Assembly (NCBI RefSeq): GCF_001424265.1
Contig: NZ_LMOV01000023.1
Coordinates: forward strand, 125,292 to 189,291
Direction of reading: 5' to 3'
Origin: Acidovorax sp. Leaf160
GTDB lineage: Bacteria; Pseudomonadota; Gammaproteobacteria; Burkholderiales; Burkholderiaceae_C
DNA: 64,000 nucleotides
Made by a program: the position numbers and the translations under genes. Shown here in pieces: positions 45,284-54,375 of the stretch; within the stretch, counting starts at the first letter, position 1, and the number at the start of each line of letters is the position of its first letter. A model generated the notes under the pieces. It was not told the origin of the DNA and did not search any database. It saw nothing but the letters and a program-made list of their open reading frames with translations.

Positions 45284-47593
45284 ATGGGTGTCACATACCT
45301 CAGAAACGATGTCGTAGCGTCCAAGGATGGAAGTCTCTATCGCATCCTCCATATTGAAGTCGTGGGCAAGGCTAAAAATTCAACGTGCGCCTTGATAGGA
45401 CGCGCCTGGCTCATCCATCTCACAGAACCATTGGCCCTCCCGTTCGAAGTGCGCCTTGACCAGTTGTCTGCAGAGTACGAGGCACACGCCGTCGAACCGG
45501 CGGCCAACCGTCGCGAATCCTCTGACCTGTTCCAGCCAAAAACAAAAGCCTTCCGGCGCGCTCCGTCGGCTGCGAGCATCGCGCTCAGCCTGAGGGCATA
45601 CGAGCGCATTTCACCTCTTGTCGACAATCCTGCCATCCTCAACCCGACGACAAGGCATGCGCTGCTCATCCAGCGCTCAAAGCAGGCAGGGGGTGGCACA
45701 CCCAAGACAATGCTGAAAGACCTGCGCGACTGGTGGCAAGGAGGCCAAACGCAGGACGCGCTCTTCGGCAAGTACAGCTTGTGCGGGCGCCTCGATGTCG
45801 TCGGTACTGCAAAGCGTGGGCGCAAGCGCAAAGCAAAGGGTGACCTGGTAGACGCCGGAGAAGCTGCATTGCAGCCCTATCAGTTGGAACAACATGACCT
45901 GGACAACATGCGGGAGGCCCTCGAGGCGTACTACTTCGAGGAAGGAACGCAGCGTACGTTGACGGCGACCCTTCAGTACCTCCATGAAACACGATACACA
46001 TTCATTGATGGCAACGGGGATGAATGTCTACGTCCCGAGCGGGAGTGCCCGAGCTACCGACAGTTGTCTCGCTTCCTGAAAACCAATTACCCCTTGCACG
46101 TTCGACTTTCCCGACGCAAGGGCGAAAAACGGTTTGCTCAAGAAGACCGTGCGACTGAAGGGTCCATTCAGATTGAGTGCCATGGTGCCGGCCACATCTA
46201 CGAATTCGACGCCACCATCGTTGACGTGAAGCTAGTCTCGACAAAGGACAGGTTGAAAATCGTGGGCAAACCGACGCTGTACCTCATCATCGACCGCCAC
46301 AGCCGACTCATTGTTGGCTACTACCTTGGTTTTGAGAACGCCTGCTACACCGCGGCCATGCAGGCCATTCTGAGTATTGGCGAAGACAAGGAGGCGCTTT
46401 GCGAGCGCCTCGGGTTGCCCTACGACCCTGCGGATTGGCCGGCTCACGGGGTCTTGCCGGAAATGTTCCTTGCGGACCAAGGAGAGCTTGTCAGCACAGA
46501 GGCCCGCAGAATCGGAATGTCTCTGCGCAGCACCATCTCAAATGTTCCAGGCCTGCGGCCAGATTGGAAGCCACTTGTTGAATGTGGCTTCAAGATGATG
46601 CACACCATCATTGCGCCGGATACGCCCGGGTACGCCCCAGATGCGGAAGCTCGCAAGCGCCGCAGCATCAATGTCGACAAAGACGTCGCTTTGAACATCG
46701 CCGAGTTCACGTCCACCATCGTCGCAGCCATCATCGCGCACAACAAGACGATGCAAAAGGGCTACCCGTTGACCGACGACCAGGTGACGGACCGTCAGCG
46801 TCCGATTCCTCGCGAGCTCTTTGAACACAGCGTCCAGCGCCGCATGGGCTCACTCGACCGCATGAACTTCGAAAAGGTGAGAGAGGAATTGCTCCCACGA
46901 GGAGAAGCAGTGGTCACAGCGAACGGTGTCTCATTCAAGAAGATGTTCTTTTCTTGCCCCGAGGCAAGAGAACGTGGCTGGCTCGTTCAAGGTCGGAAAA
47001 AGCGCATGCCTATCCAGGTCGCGTTCGACTATCGGCTCGTCGATGAAATCATCCTCTATTCCCCGAATGGCAGTGGCGAGTCCTTCGTTGCGCAGCTGAC
47101 CAAGGATAGTGTCAAGTTCGAAGGCATGAGTTTTAAGGAGGTGGCTCAGCACTTCCACGACGTGGAGGAACTCACGGCGGACGCTGTCGAGGTGAAGCGG
47201 CAGGCGCAATACGATTTCCACAGATTGACGAAGCCCGTCATTGATGCAGCGGTGACGGAGATGAAGTCCATCACAAAGGGTGTATCGCGCTCTAGCCGTC
47301 GTAAAGACGTTGCACCTGCCCGCGCGGAAGAACTCAAGGGCGAACGCGCCACTCTGGTCGACATCTCCACCACGCAGGCAGCCATCACGGAAGACCCACG
47401 GACTGCGCCTCAACCCGCGGAGGCGGCAAGACCGACGGCCCAAGTCATACACATCAAGCAAGCACAACAGGCCAAGTCCTCGAACGACGAGCAGCCAGGC
47501 ACGCCAACCATCGCAGCCACCAACAGTCCGCACAAGCCACCGCTGGCTGCGCGCATGGCCGAGCTTCGCCAGCGCATGCAAGGAGTCCTATGA
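45284..47593 (+). CDS. tnsB: TnsB-like DDE transposase
   Basis: A 769-residue transposase. The DDE triad is Asp309 (YEFDATIVD), Asp398 (EMFLADQGEL) and Glu433 (DWKPLVECGFK), a DD(35)E spacing as in Tn7. DNA-binding domains at the N-terminus read the transposon ends, and a disordered C-terminal tail of about 100 residues (Ala/Pro-rich) is the TnsC-contacting part. GGAGGAG seven bases before 45284 and the tnsA stop just upstream fix the start; a longer frame would overlap tnsA. It overlaps tnsC by four bases. Confidence 0.94.
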   Translation: MGVTYLRNDVVASKDGSLYRILHIEVVGKAKNSTCALIGRAWLIHLTEPLALPFEVRLDQLSAEYEAHAVEPAANRRESSDLFQPKTKAFRRAPSAASIALSLRAYERISPLVDNPAILNPTTRHALLIQRSKQAGGGTPKTMLKDLRDWWQGGQTQDALFGKYSLCGRLDVVGTAKRGRKRKAKGDLVDAGEAALQPYQLEQHDLDNMREALEAYYFEEGTQRTLTATLQYLHETRYTFIDGNGDECLRPERECPSYRQLSRFLKTNYPLHVRLSRRKGEKRFAQEDRATEGSIQIECHGAGHIYEFDATIVDVKLVSTKDRLKIVGKPTLYLIIDRHSRLIVGYYLGFENACYTAAMQAILSIGEDKEALCERLGLPYDPADWPAHGVLPEMFLADQGELVSTEARRIGMSLRSTISNVPGLRPDWKPLVECGFKMMHTIIAPDTPGYAPDAEARKRRSINVDKDVALNIAEFTSTIVAAIIAHNKTMQKGYPLTDDQVTDRQRPIPRELFEHSVQRRMGSLDRMNFEKVREELLPRGEAVVTANGVSFKKMFFSCPEARERGWLVQGRKKRMPIQVAFDYRLVDEIILYSPNGSGESFVAQLTKDSVKFEGMSFKEVAQHFHDVEELTADAVEVKRQAQYDFHRLTKPVIDAAVTEMKSITKGVSRSSRRKDVAPARAEELKGERATLVDISTTQAAITEDPRTAPQPAEAARPTAQVIHIKQAQQAKSSNDEQPGTPTIAATNSPHKPPLAARMAELRQRMQGVL

Positions 47594-49287
47594 CGCAGTC
47601 GTATTTGCCACCTCACGTCCAACTCGCCAATTACAAACCGCAGAAGCAAGCACGCTATTCTGGCAACAAGCTCATTGAAGCGCTGCCGCTACCACTCAGC
47701 GAGGAGCAAGTCATCGAATCGCTGGAATTCCTTCCGAAGTTCGATGAATCCTCGCGTCAATGGGCCCGCCACGACCGCCTGCGGGAATTGCTCAGCCTGA
47801 GCAACGTCATGGTTCCGCTCACCTCCCATGTTGAACTGGCGCTTACGCTGGACAACATGCTGCGCGAGGGCTACATCGGCCGACGTCCGATGTCTCCCGA
47901 GCACGTGAGCATCTATCAAGAAATCCACGACGATGCCCAGAAGCCAAGGGAGTTTCGACAAAGCTACGACACGGTGGCGCCTAAGCTTTCGGCGTCCATC
48001 ATCGGCGTGTCTGGTATGGGAAAGACAACCACCATCCAGCGATGCTTGGCTAGATACCCACAAGTCATCTATCACCCGGACCTGGACCTCTACCAGATTA
48101 CGTGGCTGCACTTTGAAATGTCGAAGGACGGCAAGGGCGTGAAGGCCTTGCTATCAGCCATCATCCATGCCATTGCCGAGCTCATCCCCGACAACACGTA
48201 CATTGAGGACTACCTCAAGAAAGGGCGAGCCACAGATGCGGCGCTACAAACATCCGTTCGCATCCTGCTGAATAAGCACTGTGTCGGTCTCCTCATTCCG
48301 GACGAGGTGCAAAACGCCGCCAATACCCGAGGTCAGTCAGACCAGGTCGTCATGACCGAGCTCACAACCTTGGCCAACAAATCGAGGAATCCGGTCCTCT
48401 ACATCGGTACCCCAAAGGCGGAGAAAGTGTTGGGCTTGGACATGCGACAAGCACGGAGAAGCCTGGGTATGGGGCTGGGCAACTGGGCACCTCTGCCCCG
48501 CTATGACGTCGTCCATGACGAGACGACGATGCAGCTTGTCGAAGTCAACGGTGAGTGGGTTTACTTCATGGAATGCCTATGGAGGTACTGCTGGATGAGT
48601 ACGCCACACCGGCTCACCCCTGAATTGCTCGATGCCTTCTACGATTGCACTCAGGGCATCATCGACCTTGCCATCAAACTGTTTATCGTCGTTCAGGCCC
48701 GCGCTATTCTGGATGACCTCGACACGCTGAGCGTTCAGCTTGTCTTGTCCGTCTATGAAAGCCAGTTCACGCTGGTGCATCCGATGGTCACCGCCCTGCG
48801 CAATGACGACCGCGAAGCCTTGATGATGTTCGAAGACGTGAAATCCCTGCACGTCGAAACTCTCATGGAAGGCTTGGAACGCCGGCAGCGGCTCACCCGT
48901 ATCCGCGCCGCCTCTGCACGCCCCGGGTCTCCTGACTTCCAGTTGCGGCTTGTCAATGCTGGCACGGCGTTGGGCATGCCGGTTGAAGACGCGAAGGTGT
49001 TGGCGGTCGAGGTTGAACGAGACGGCACCGCGAGGAACATGTTCGACGCAGCAGCGCAGTTGGCGAAGAAGGCTGCACCTGTCAAAAAGGGAAACTCCAA
49101 GCCCAAAGCTTCGTCCAAAGTCGACTCGACACAGGTCTCGATTCCTTCGTTCCCGGGCATCGAACATCGTCCGGACGACTTCCGCCATGCAATCGTGCGC
49201 GCCGCAACAGAGCGCACCTCTATCGTTGAGCAGTTGTTCGCGCTGCAACTCGTACGAGAACCCGAGGATGCACTTTGGGCTGCCTGA
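47590..49287 (+). CDS. tnsC: TnsC-like AAA+ ATPase
   Basis: A 565-residue AAA+ regulator of transposition. Walker A is GVSGMGKTT near residue 139 and Walker B VGLLIPDEVQNA near 236, followed by a sensor-like TLANKSRNPVLYIGTP. TnsC forms filaments on target DNA and passes the choice of target from TniQ to the TnsAB transposase. Start and tnsB stop overlap by four bases; the tniQ frame starts 13 bases before its end. All ATPase residues look intact. Confidence 0.93.
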   Translation: MTQSYLPPHVQLANYKPQKQARYSGNKLIEALPLPLSEEQVIESLEFLPKFDESSRQWARHDRLRELLSLSNVMVPLTSHVELALTLDNMLREGYIGRRPMSPEHVSIYQEIHDDAQKPREFRQSYDTVAPKLSASIIGVSGMGKTTTIQRCLARYPQVIYHPDLDLYQITWLHFEMSKDGKGVKALLSAIIHAIAELIPDNTYIEDYLKKGRATDAALQTSVRILLNKHCVGLLIPDEVQNAANTRGQSDQVVMTELTTLANKSRNPVLYIGTPKAEKVLGLDMRQARRSLGMGLGNWAPLPRYDVVHDETTMQLVEVNGEWVYFMECLWRYCWMSTPHRLTPELLDAFYDCTQGIIDLAIKLFIVVQARAILDDLDTLSVQLVLSVYESQFTLVHPMVTALRNDDREALMMFEDVKSLHVETLMEGLERRQRLTRIRAASARPGSPDFQLRLVNAGTALGMPVEDAKVLAVEVERDGTARNMFDAAAQLAKKAAPVKKGNSKPKASSKVDSTQVSIPSFPGIEHRPDDFRHAIVRAATERTSIVEQLFALQLVREPEDALWAA

Positions 49288-50558
49288 GCTTGCCGACGCC
49301 CTATCCAGACGAGCTCATTGGAAGTGTTCTGGCGCGGGCCGTCATTCACAATGGCCTGGCACCGAAGCGGTTGGTCATACATCTTCTAGGCACACCGGGC
49401 AGGAGCAACTATTCAATGTTTCTGCCCACCAATCTGCCGGACCTCGCAATCCAAACTCGCACCGACGCCAAGACACTGCTCTGGGGTCACACCGTTTTTC
49501 CGTACGCCGTGGCTTTCATGCCCACGGCAGAGGTGCACCGTCTTGAGAAAAAGCTTCTTATTGGCTGCACAGCCGACCAAGGCTCAACAGCTTCCTTGGT
49601 GAAGTCAGTGACCCATGGTCTCCCGGAGTTTCGATACTGTCCTCGGTGTGCGCGGGAGGAGCTCCTCGAAAAGGGAGAAAGTTATTGGCATCGCACCCAC
49701 TGCCTACCAGGCGTCCGGATGTGCCTCAAGCATGGGCACCCGCTGCATGGCACGATGAGGCGCCCAACAACTTTGGCTCAGAATTTGTCAATGCCGTTGC
49801 CGCACCGACAGCAAGGGCACGCTGAGTCTCCAAGCTGTTCTTTGGCATTGCTCCACCAAGTCGCGCGGACATCGGCCGCCATTTGCGACGGCCCCTGGAC
49901 ACACCATAACAAATGGCTCAGCGACTACCGTACGCGAGCAACTTCCCTGAAGCTGACGTTGCCCAGTGGTCTCGTCGCAGGCACACGCATGGCATTCGAG
50001 CTACAGGAGGCGTTCGGTGCTGAGTATCTTTCAGATGCGGGATGCGGGTACAACGCCATTGAGAGAGCCTGGCCCGCGCTGATGGTTCGAGAGCGATGTC
50101 GTGTTCCCTTTGCCCCTGCCAAACATATTCTTTTGTCAGCGTTCTTCACGCACCACCAGTCCGCCAACTCCTCGTTCTCCTATCGAAAGCCGGGAAAGAC
50201 CCCTATCGATTCAGCGAGGGTTGACCGATGGCTTGCCACAGCCATCAAAAAGCGGGCAGATGCAGCCATCCAACGCAAGAAAATAGTGACTGTCAAGAGC
50301 CTGCTGGAAGACACGGGAAAATGGCAAATCTTCCGGCATCACAGGGCGTCATTTCCTCTCACGCTGGAGCAGATTGCAACCTTTAAAAAGTCGGAAGCCT
50401 CGCAGAGGAAGACGGGTGGCAGAGAAGCTCATGCAAAGAAGCTGTTAGCAATCCAGGAGGGACGACAGAAACCGTTCGTTTACACATATCGGTCGCACAA
50501 TAGGTCTTCGTCTACTGCGAAATCTGCCAATACTCCACCTAGTCCGCTCGAGGAATGA
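49275..50558 (+). CDS. tniQ: TniQ/TnsD-like target selector
   Basis: A 427-residue TniQ-family protein starting with TTG (MGCLSLPTPYPDELIGSVLAR, the family's usual opening). A zinc-binding region follows near residues 120-160 with RYCPRCAREELL, HRTHCLPG and CLKHGHPL. Longer TniQ proteins of this size bind an attachment site directly (TnsD type); the C-terminal 250 residues could serve this. The gene is too long for the short TniQ of CRISPR-associated elements, and no cas genes are present. It meets a minus-strand gene tail to tail. Confidence 0.88.
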   Translation: MGCLSLPTPYPDELIGSVLARAVIHNGLAPKRLVIHLLGTPGRSNYSMFLPTNLPDLAIQTRTDAKTLLWGHTVFPYAVAFMPTAEVHRLEKKLLIGCTADQGSTASLVKSVTHGLPEFRYCPRCAREELLEKGESYWHRTHCLPGVRMCLKHGHPLHGTMRRPTTLAQNLSMPLPHRQQGHAESPSCSLALLHQVARTSAAICDGPWTHHNKWLSDYRTRATSLKLTLPSGLVAGTRMAFELQEAFGAEYLSDAGCGYNAIERAWPALMVRERCRVPFAPAKHILLSAFFTHHQSANSSFSYRKPGKTPIDSARVDRWLATAIKKRADAAIQRKKIVTVKSLLEDTGKWQIFRHHRASFPLTLEQIATFKKSEASQRKTGGREAHAKKLLAIQEGRQKPFVYTYRSHNRSSSTAKSANTPPSPLEE

Positions 50559-50973
50559 GCTGGGTCACTCGCTCCTTCGCCGACGCATAGATTTCTTCGC
50601 GAACGTTGCTGGAAAATTCAGCATACACCTGCTTTGCCCATTTCTCGCACTCATCTATTTCATGTCGGACCCTCACCATTGAATCCCAGTTAGCGGAAAC
50701 CACTGATTCGTCAGTGACGAATGCGCTCTTTGAGTTTGGCGGCAGCAAGCGCGCCAGAGATTCTGCCGCTTGCATATATTTAAAAGCGGAATCAAGATTT
50801 TTGGACACGACCACCAGCGAGGGAGGCGTCCCTGCCGCGCGCAAAAATGCGCTGCTTGTTGTCGCCAGCTTGGAAACACACTGGCGAGGACTCTGGGCGG
50901 GCTGAGCATGCGTGGCGAAAGAAACGAATGCGGTCAGGCCTACTGCTACGCAGGCGGAAAGATAGCGGGACAT
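50539..50973 (-). CDS. Hypothetical secreted protein inside the tns module
   Basis: A 144-residue protein with a signal peptide (LSACVAVGLTAFVSFATHA, cleavage near residue 23). The mature part has two Cys residues near 32 and 108 and a helical pattern. I do not recognise a family. It is oriented against the transposition genes: its end overlaps the tniQ stop by 20 bases and its start faces the tniE-like gene. It could be a passenger gene that entered between tniQ and tniE. Confidence 0.6.
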   Translation of the reverse strand: MSRYLSACVAVGLTAFVSFATHAQPAQSPRQCVSKLATTSSAFLRAAGTPPSLVVVSKNLDSAFKYMQAAESLARLLPPNSKSAFVTDESVVSANWDSMVRVRHEIDECEKWAKQVYAEFSSNVREEIYASAKERVTQLIPRAD

Positions 50974-51107
50974 TGTGCTTCTACCTATAGGTTAAATTCT
51001 TGTATAGGCACCTATCCTGCGATGCAGATTACCGCTGATTATTAAGACTGGACTTATAACGAAATCCGACGTCTTGGTTCCTACACATTCCACAGAAGGA
51101 GTGCGAC

Positions 51108-52199
51108 ATGGAACTAGTCACAGGCATTGATTGGAAGAATGGCAAGGCACTGGCACTTGCAAGCAGCGGTGAAAGCGGCGAGCAGTCGATTGAGCTTGCA
51201 GACCTGGGCCACCGAGGTCTACCCGAGGCCCAGACCTACGCTCGGCAAATTACGTTCAACCTTCGAGATTTGCAGGTGGCGTCATTCTGTGAATATGCAG
51301 AAGCTTTCGGTCAGAAGCTGCGCCGCGAACCAAGACATTCCGTTTGGTCACTACAGTTAGAGCGGTCACGGCTGGTCATTCCAGCCTTAGCACTTTTGCG
51401 AGCGTTCGTGCGGCCGAATAAAACTCTCTTGCCCCAGTTGTTCAAAGCACAATCCTTGGACGACATCTGTTTCCTTGCTGCAAAAGGAAGCCCTTACTAT
51501 GTGCAGACACATGGAAATCTAGGAAAGATTCAGAGAACCCGTGAGAGCGACATCATGGGGCCCCTCTCTTGGTTCTTTTGTTTCCCCTCGGCACGCCGCT
51601 CTTGGGCAAGCGTTTACTACGCGGCGAAGGCAGGACATTTGCATTTCGAGCTGCCCAATGCGATGGCAACATTTGCCAGTGGTCATCATCGGGTTGGGAG
51701 CTGTCGTTATGTCACGGCGCTACGCCTAGTCAAATTTGAAGCCCTCGAGGACCCCGCTGACTTTGCCTTAGGTCACACGCGCTCCTTCACTACGTTGACC
51801 CACACAAGAGCGCTTAAAGAGTTTGCAACAGAAGAAACTACCTCTGGCCTAGGCCGAGCACTATCTGACGAGGAGTGGTGTGCAGTTCAACCAATTCTTG
51901 TGAGGTCAACCAATGGCCGCCGTTACGACAGTTGCAATAATCGAGTACTGTTGAATTGCATTCTTCAGAGACTGTCCACAACCATTACTTGGCATGACAT
52001 AGCTGCCTCGAATGGCGCTCCACAGAAAACCATCATGGGCGCCTTAGCCAGATGGCGAGCAGACGGACGACTTGCTCTAGTAGTGGAGCATCTTACGAAG
52101 CTGCGAACACCTGCAGAAAAATATGAGGCGGCTTTGACGTGCTGTGCCGACTCCGATGGCTGTTGCGGCGCTTTCGACGCGTCAGCCCGCATGCCGTGA
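51108..52199 (+). CDS. TniE-like accessory transposition protein with a DUF4096-like C-terminus
   Basis: A 363-residue protein that I cannot assign to a named family with certainty. Residues 1-230 are unique to it. Residues 255-335 (LSDEEWCAVQPIL, VLLNCILQRLST, WHDIAA, ALARWRADGRL) resemble the DUF4096 N-terminal domain of IS5-type transposases, a winged-helix DNA-binding part. It occupies the position of tniE after tniC-A-B-D in Tn6022-like elements. The last 18 codons (CCADSDG to the stop) are out-of-frame antiporter sequence, so the natural C-terminus seems to have been lost. AGGAG lies before the ATG. Confidence 0.6.
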   Translation: MELVTGIDWKNGKALALASSGESGEQSIELADLGHRGLPEAQTYARQITFNLRDLQVASFCEYAEAFGQKLRREPRHSVWSLQLERSRLVIPALALLRAFVRPNKTLLPQLFKAQSLDDICFLAAKGSPYYVQTHGNLGKIQRTRESDIMGPLSWFFCFPSARRSWASVYYAAKAGHLHFELPNAMATFASGHHRVGSCRYVTALRLVKFEALEDPADFALGHTRSFTTLTHTRALKEFATEETTSGLGRALSDEEWCAVQPILVRSTNGRRYDSCNNRVLLNCILQRLSTTITWHDIAASNGAPQKTIMGALARWRADGRLALVVEHLTKLRTPAEKYEAALTCCADSDGCCGAFDASARMP

Positions 52200-52408
52200 A
52201 AATCCTGACATGGGGTGGGCTGCGTGGCGGCATCTCCATCACATTGGCGCTTTCGCTGCCTGAATTCCGGGGCCGCGACATGGTCCTGGGTGTCACCTAC
52301 GTCATGGTCGTCTTCAGCTTGCTCGTGCAGGCTACGAGATTGGGCCGGATGGTTCGGCATTTCTCAAGCCCGACAAGCATTTCCGAACAGGCGGCGCCGC
52401 GCAAATAG
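52139..52408 (+). pseudogene. C-terminal fragment of a cation:proton antiporter (NhaP-like)
   Basis: Ninety codons encode the last part of a CPA1-type antiporter: KILTWGGLRGGISITLALSLP is the conserved motif of the ninth helix, then VTYVMVVFSLLVQATRL in a further helix and a short basic tail. Everything upstream is missing, and the fragment begins inside the 3' end of the tniE-like gene. It therefore marks a recombination point near 52,140. Antiporters of this kind occur with crcB in fluoride-responsive loci, which links it to the crcB remnant at 42.9 kb. Confidence 0.78.
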
Positions 52409-52680
52409 GCCGGGGCCAACCGGACGCAGAAAGCCGGTAACGGCCGCAATTGAAAAAGCTGTCAGTAGCGGCGCCCAGCCCTGCCATACCCGCAAATTTA
52501 CTTTTGCAGGTCGGGGCCTGCCCCATATAAACCATTGTGTATAAGTGTTGCAATTTTGGCTAAGATGTATCGTACGACGCAGTTCATGCCTCAAAGGAGC
52601 ATCGAGATACCGCTTGGAAGTTGGTGAGAAGGGAGCTTTTCCTTCAAGCCCGCACCGGGCAAACCACTTGAAGGGGAGTC

Positions 52681-53673
52681 ATGTCGAAGGTCAGCATCGA
52701 GCGTATAACCAAAATTGTGCGCCTCATCCGTCGGCATGGTGCCGTGCCGATGGATACGTTCCTGACAGAGCTGGAGGTCTCGAAAGCCTCTGTGAAACGT
52801 GACCTCGATTTCCTGCGAGACCGACTCGGGTGCCCCCTTGACTGGGACCGCAGCCAGCGCGGCTGGGTCATCCGTGATGAGTTGGCCGATGGCGGCCAGT
52901 TCGAACTTCCTGGCGTTTGGTTCAACTCATCCGAGGTCTTTGCTCTGCTGACAATGCTTCATCTGGTGGAGGGCGTTCAGCCGGGCCTGCTGGACGAACA
53001 CGTTGGCCCTCTGAAATCCCGATTCCGCGGCCTGCTTGCTGAGGGCACAAAGTCGGCCAAACCCATTGAACGCAAGCTCAAGCTCATCCATTTCGCACCC
53101 AGGAAGGTTGAATCCAAGCACTTCCAACTCATAGCGGGCGCCTTGCTGGACAGCAAGCGCTTGCATCTGCGGTACCTGAACCGTGACCGCAAAGAGCACA
53201 CGGAGCGCACCATTTCTCCTCAACAGCTGGTGCACTACCGCGAAAACTGGATGTTGGACGCGTGGTGCCACACCCGCAATGCTCTCAGGTCTTTTGCACT
53301 GGAAGCCGTTGCCGACGTCCGCGTTGTGGATGAGCCCGCGCAGGAAGTCAGCCAGGACGAGATGCAGGAGCACTTCCGCAGCGGCTACGGCATCTTTGCC
53401 GGCCAAGCGACTCACCGCGCACGCTTGAAGTTCACCCCAGAGCGAGCTCAATGGGTCAGCAAGGAGACTTGGCACCACGACCAGTCAAGCGAGCTCCTTG
53501 AGGACGGCAGCTACATTCTTGAGATTCCATACTCCAACGACCAAGAGCTGCTGATGGACCTCCTACGCCATAGTCCGGAGGTGGAAATTCTGGAGCCTCC
53601 TGAGCTACGACAGCGCCTGCATGCCGCATTGTGCGCGGCAGCATCGAAAAATCTTCCCGCAGCTGTTCAGTAG
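52681..53673 (+). CDS. WYL-domain regulator (YafY/PafC type)
   Basis: A 330-residue regulator with an N-terminal winged helix (SIERITKIVRLIRRHGAVPM, ELEVSKASVKRDLDFLRDRLG, residues 4-50) and a WYL domain (RLHLRYLNRDRKEHTERTISP near residue 160, YRENWMLDAWCHTRNALRSFALEAV near 182). The C-terminal part is a WCX extension. It precedes the AddAB-like cassette on the same strand by 70 bases and is the likely regulator of that cassette. It differs clearly from the BrxR-like WYL protein at 32.6 kb. Confidence 0.88.
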   Translation: MSKVSIERITKIVRLIRRHGAVPMDTFLTELEVSKASVKRDLDFLRDRLGCPLDWDRSQRGWVIRDELADGGQFELPGVWFNSSEVFALLTMLHLVEGVQPGLLDEHVGPLKSRFRGLLAEGTKSAKPIERKLKLIHFAPRKVESKHFQLIAGALLDSKRLHLRYLNRDRKEHTERTISPQQLVHYRENWMLDAWCHTRNALRSFALEAVADVRVVDEPAQEVSQDEMQEHFRSGYGIFAGQATHRARLKFTPERAQWVSKETWHHDQSSELLEDGSYILEIPYSNDQELLMDLLRHSPEVEILEPPELRQRLHAALCAAASKNLPAAVQ

Positions 53674-53744
53674 GTCGTTATTTGAACCAGTGCGCTCGCA
53701 AGAATGCTCTCCATGCTCGACGTTTTCCGGGCTAGGAGTGCAAG

Positions 53745-54023
53745 ATGAAAGTGAATTTCGCTCATATTCGGGAGCGTGCACAGAACGGCGGCTGGATTAA
53801 CTTCGCCGTCTTCGATGCCCGCTCGTCCTCTGGCTCCCGGGACGACAACTCCCAGTTGCTGGCCCAACTGACGGCCAAAGCGCGGGGTGCGAACCTCCGC
53901 GTCGACCAGGCAGCCCTCGCCTTTATGTCCGGCGGACGGCTGCAGTTCTTCGGAAGCCCGCCCCTGGTGGACTTCCTTTCTCGCAGCGGGCTCCCTGGCT
54001 GGACCCATTCCCTCAACGCGTAA
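53745..54023 (+). CDS. Small hypothetical protein before the AddAB-like genes
   Basis: A 92-residue soluble protein (MKVNFAHIRERAQNGGWINF) with an alternating beta and alpha pattern: AVFDARSSSGS, a helix LLAQLTAKARGAN, ALAFMSGGRLQFFG and a tail helix VDFLSRSGL. The start is supported by AGGAG ten bases upstream. No family is recognised. It is followed by another small gene after 17 bases and precedes the AddB-like nuclease. Confidence 0.65.
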   Translation: MKVNFAHIRERAQNGGWINFAVFDARSSSGSRDDNSQLLAQLTAKARGANLRVDQAALAFMSGGRLQFFGSPPLVDFLSRSGLPGWTHSLNA

Positions 54024-54040
54024 CCACACAGGAGACTGAA

Positions 54041-54217
54041 ATGGCCAAAAACGACCCCGTTGGAGACAACGCCCGCCGCGGCGCTGTACGCGACCGTTCG
54101 CAGGTGTTCAATCCCACCAACCAGACCTGGACCAAGCGCGACACCGGCAACGGCCGCTTCATGGACCAAAAGAAGGACGGCGAGCCCTTCAAGGGCGTTC
54201 GCAAGGAGCACAAGTAG
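54041..54217 (+). CDS. Conserved small basic protein (58 residues)
   Basis: An ATG at 54041 with GGAG six bases before it opens a 58-codon frame: MAKNDPVGDNARRGAVRDRS, then NPTNQTWTKRDTGNGRFMD and a lysine-rich end. It is strongly basic and likely disordered. Proteins of this sort (MAKNDPVGDNARRGAV...KRDT) recur next to accessory nuclease genes as far as I remember, but no function is known to me. It lies within the WYL-AddAB-like cassette; about 160 bases separate it from the nuclease gene. Confidence 0.7.
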   Translation: MAKNDPVGDNARRGAVRDRSQVFNPTNQTWTKRDTGNGRFMDQKKDGEPFKGVRKEHK

Positions 54218-54375
54218 CCAACACGCTGCTCGGGAGACCGGGCAGCGTTCGCCTTTCATCAGACCAGCCGGGTTAACGCTCCGGGGAGTGGAATACGGAA
54301 CTTGCTGATGTTGCCCCTTGCTTAGACCGCGTAGGCGCATCCTCCGATGTGCTTGCGCTACTTGCTTCACGCGCC

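Noticed and set aside
44437-50558. CRISPR-associated transposon
   Set aside because: No cas gene and no repeat-spacer array is visible in the window, and the TniQ protein is of the longer site-binding size.
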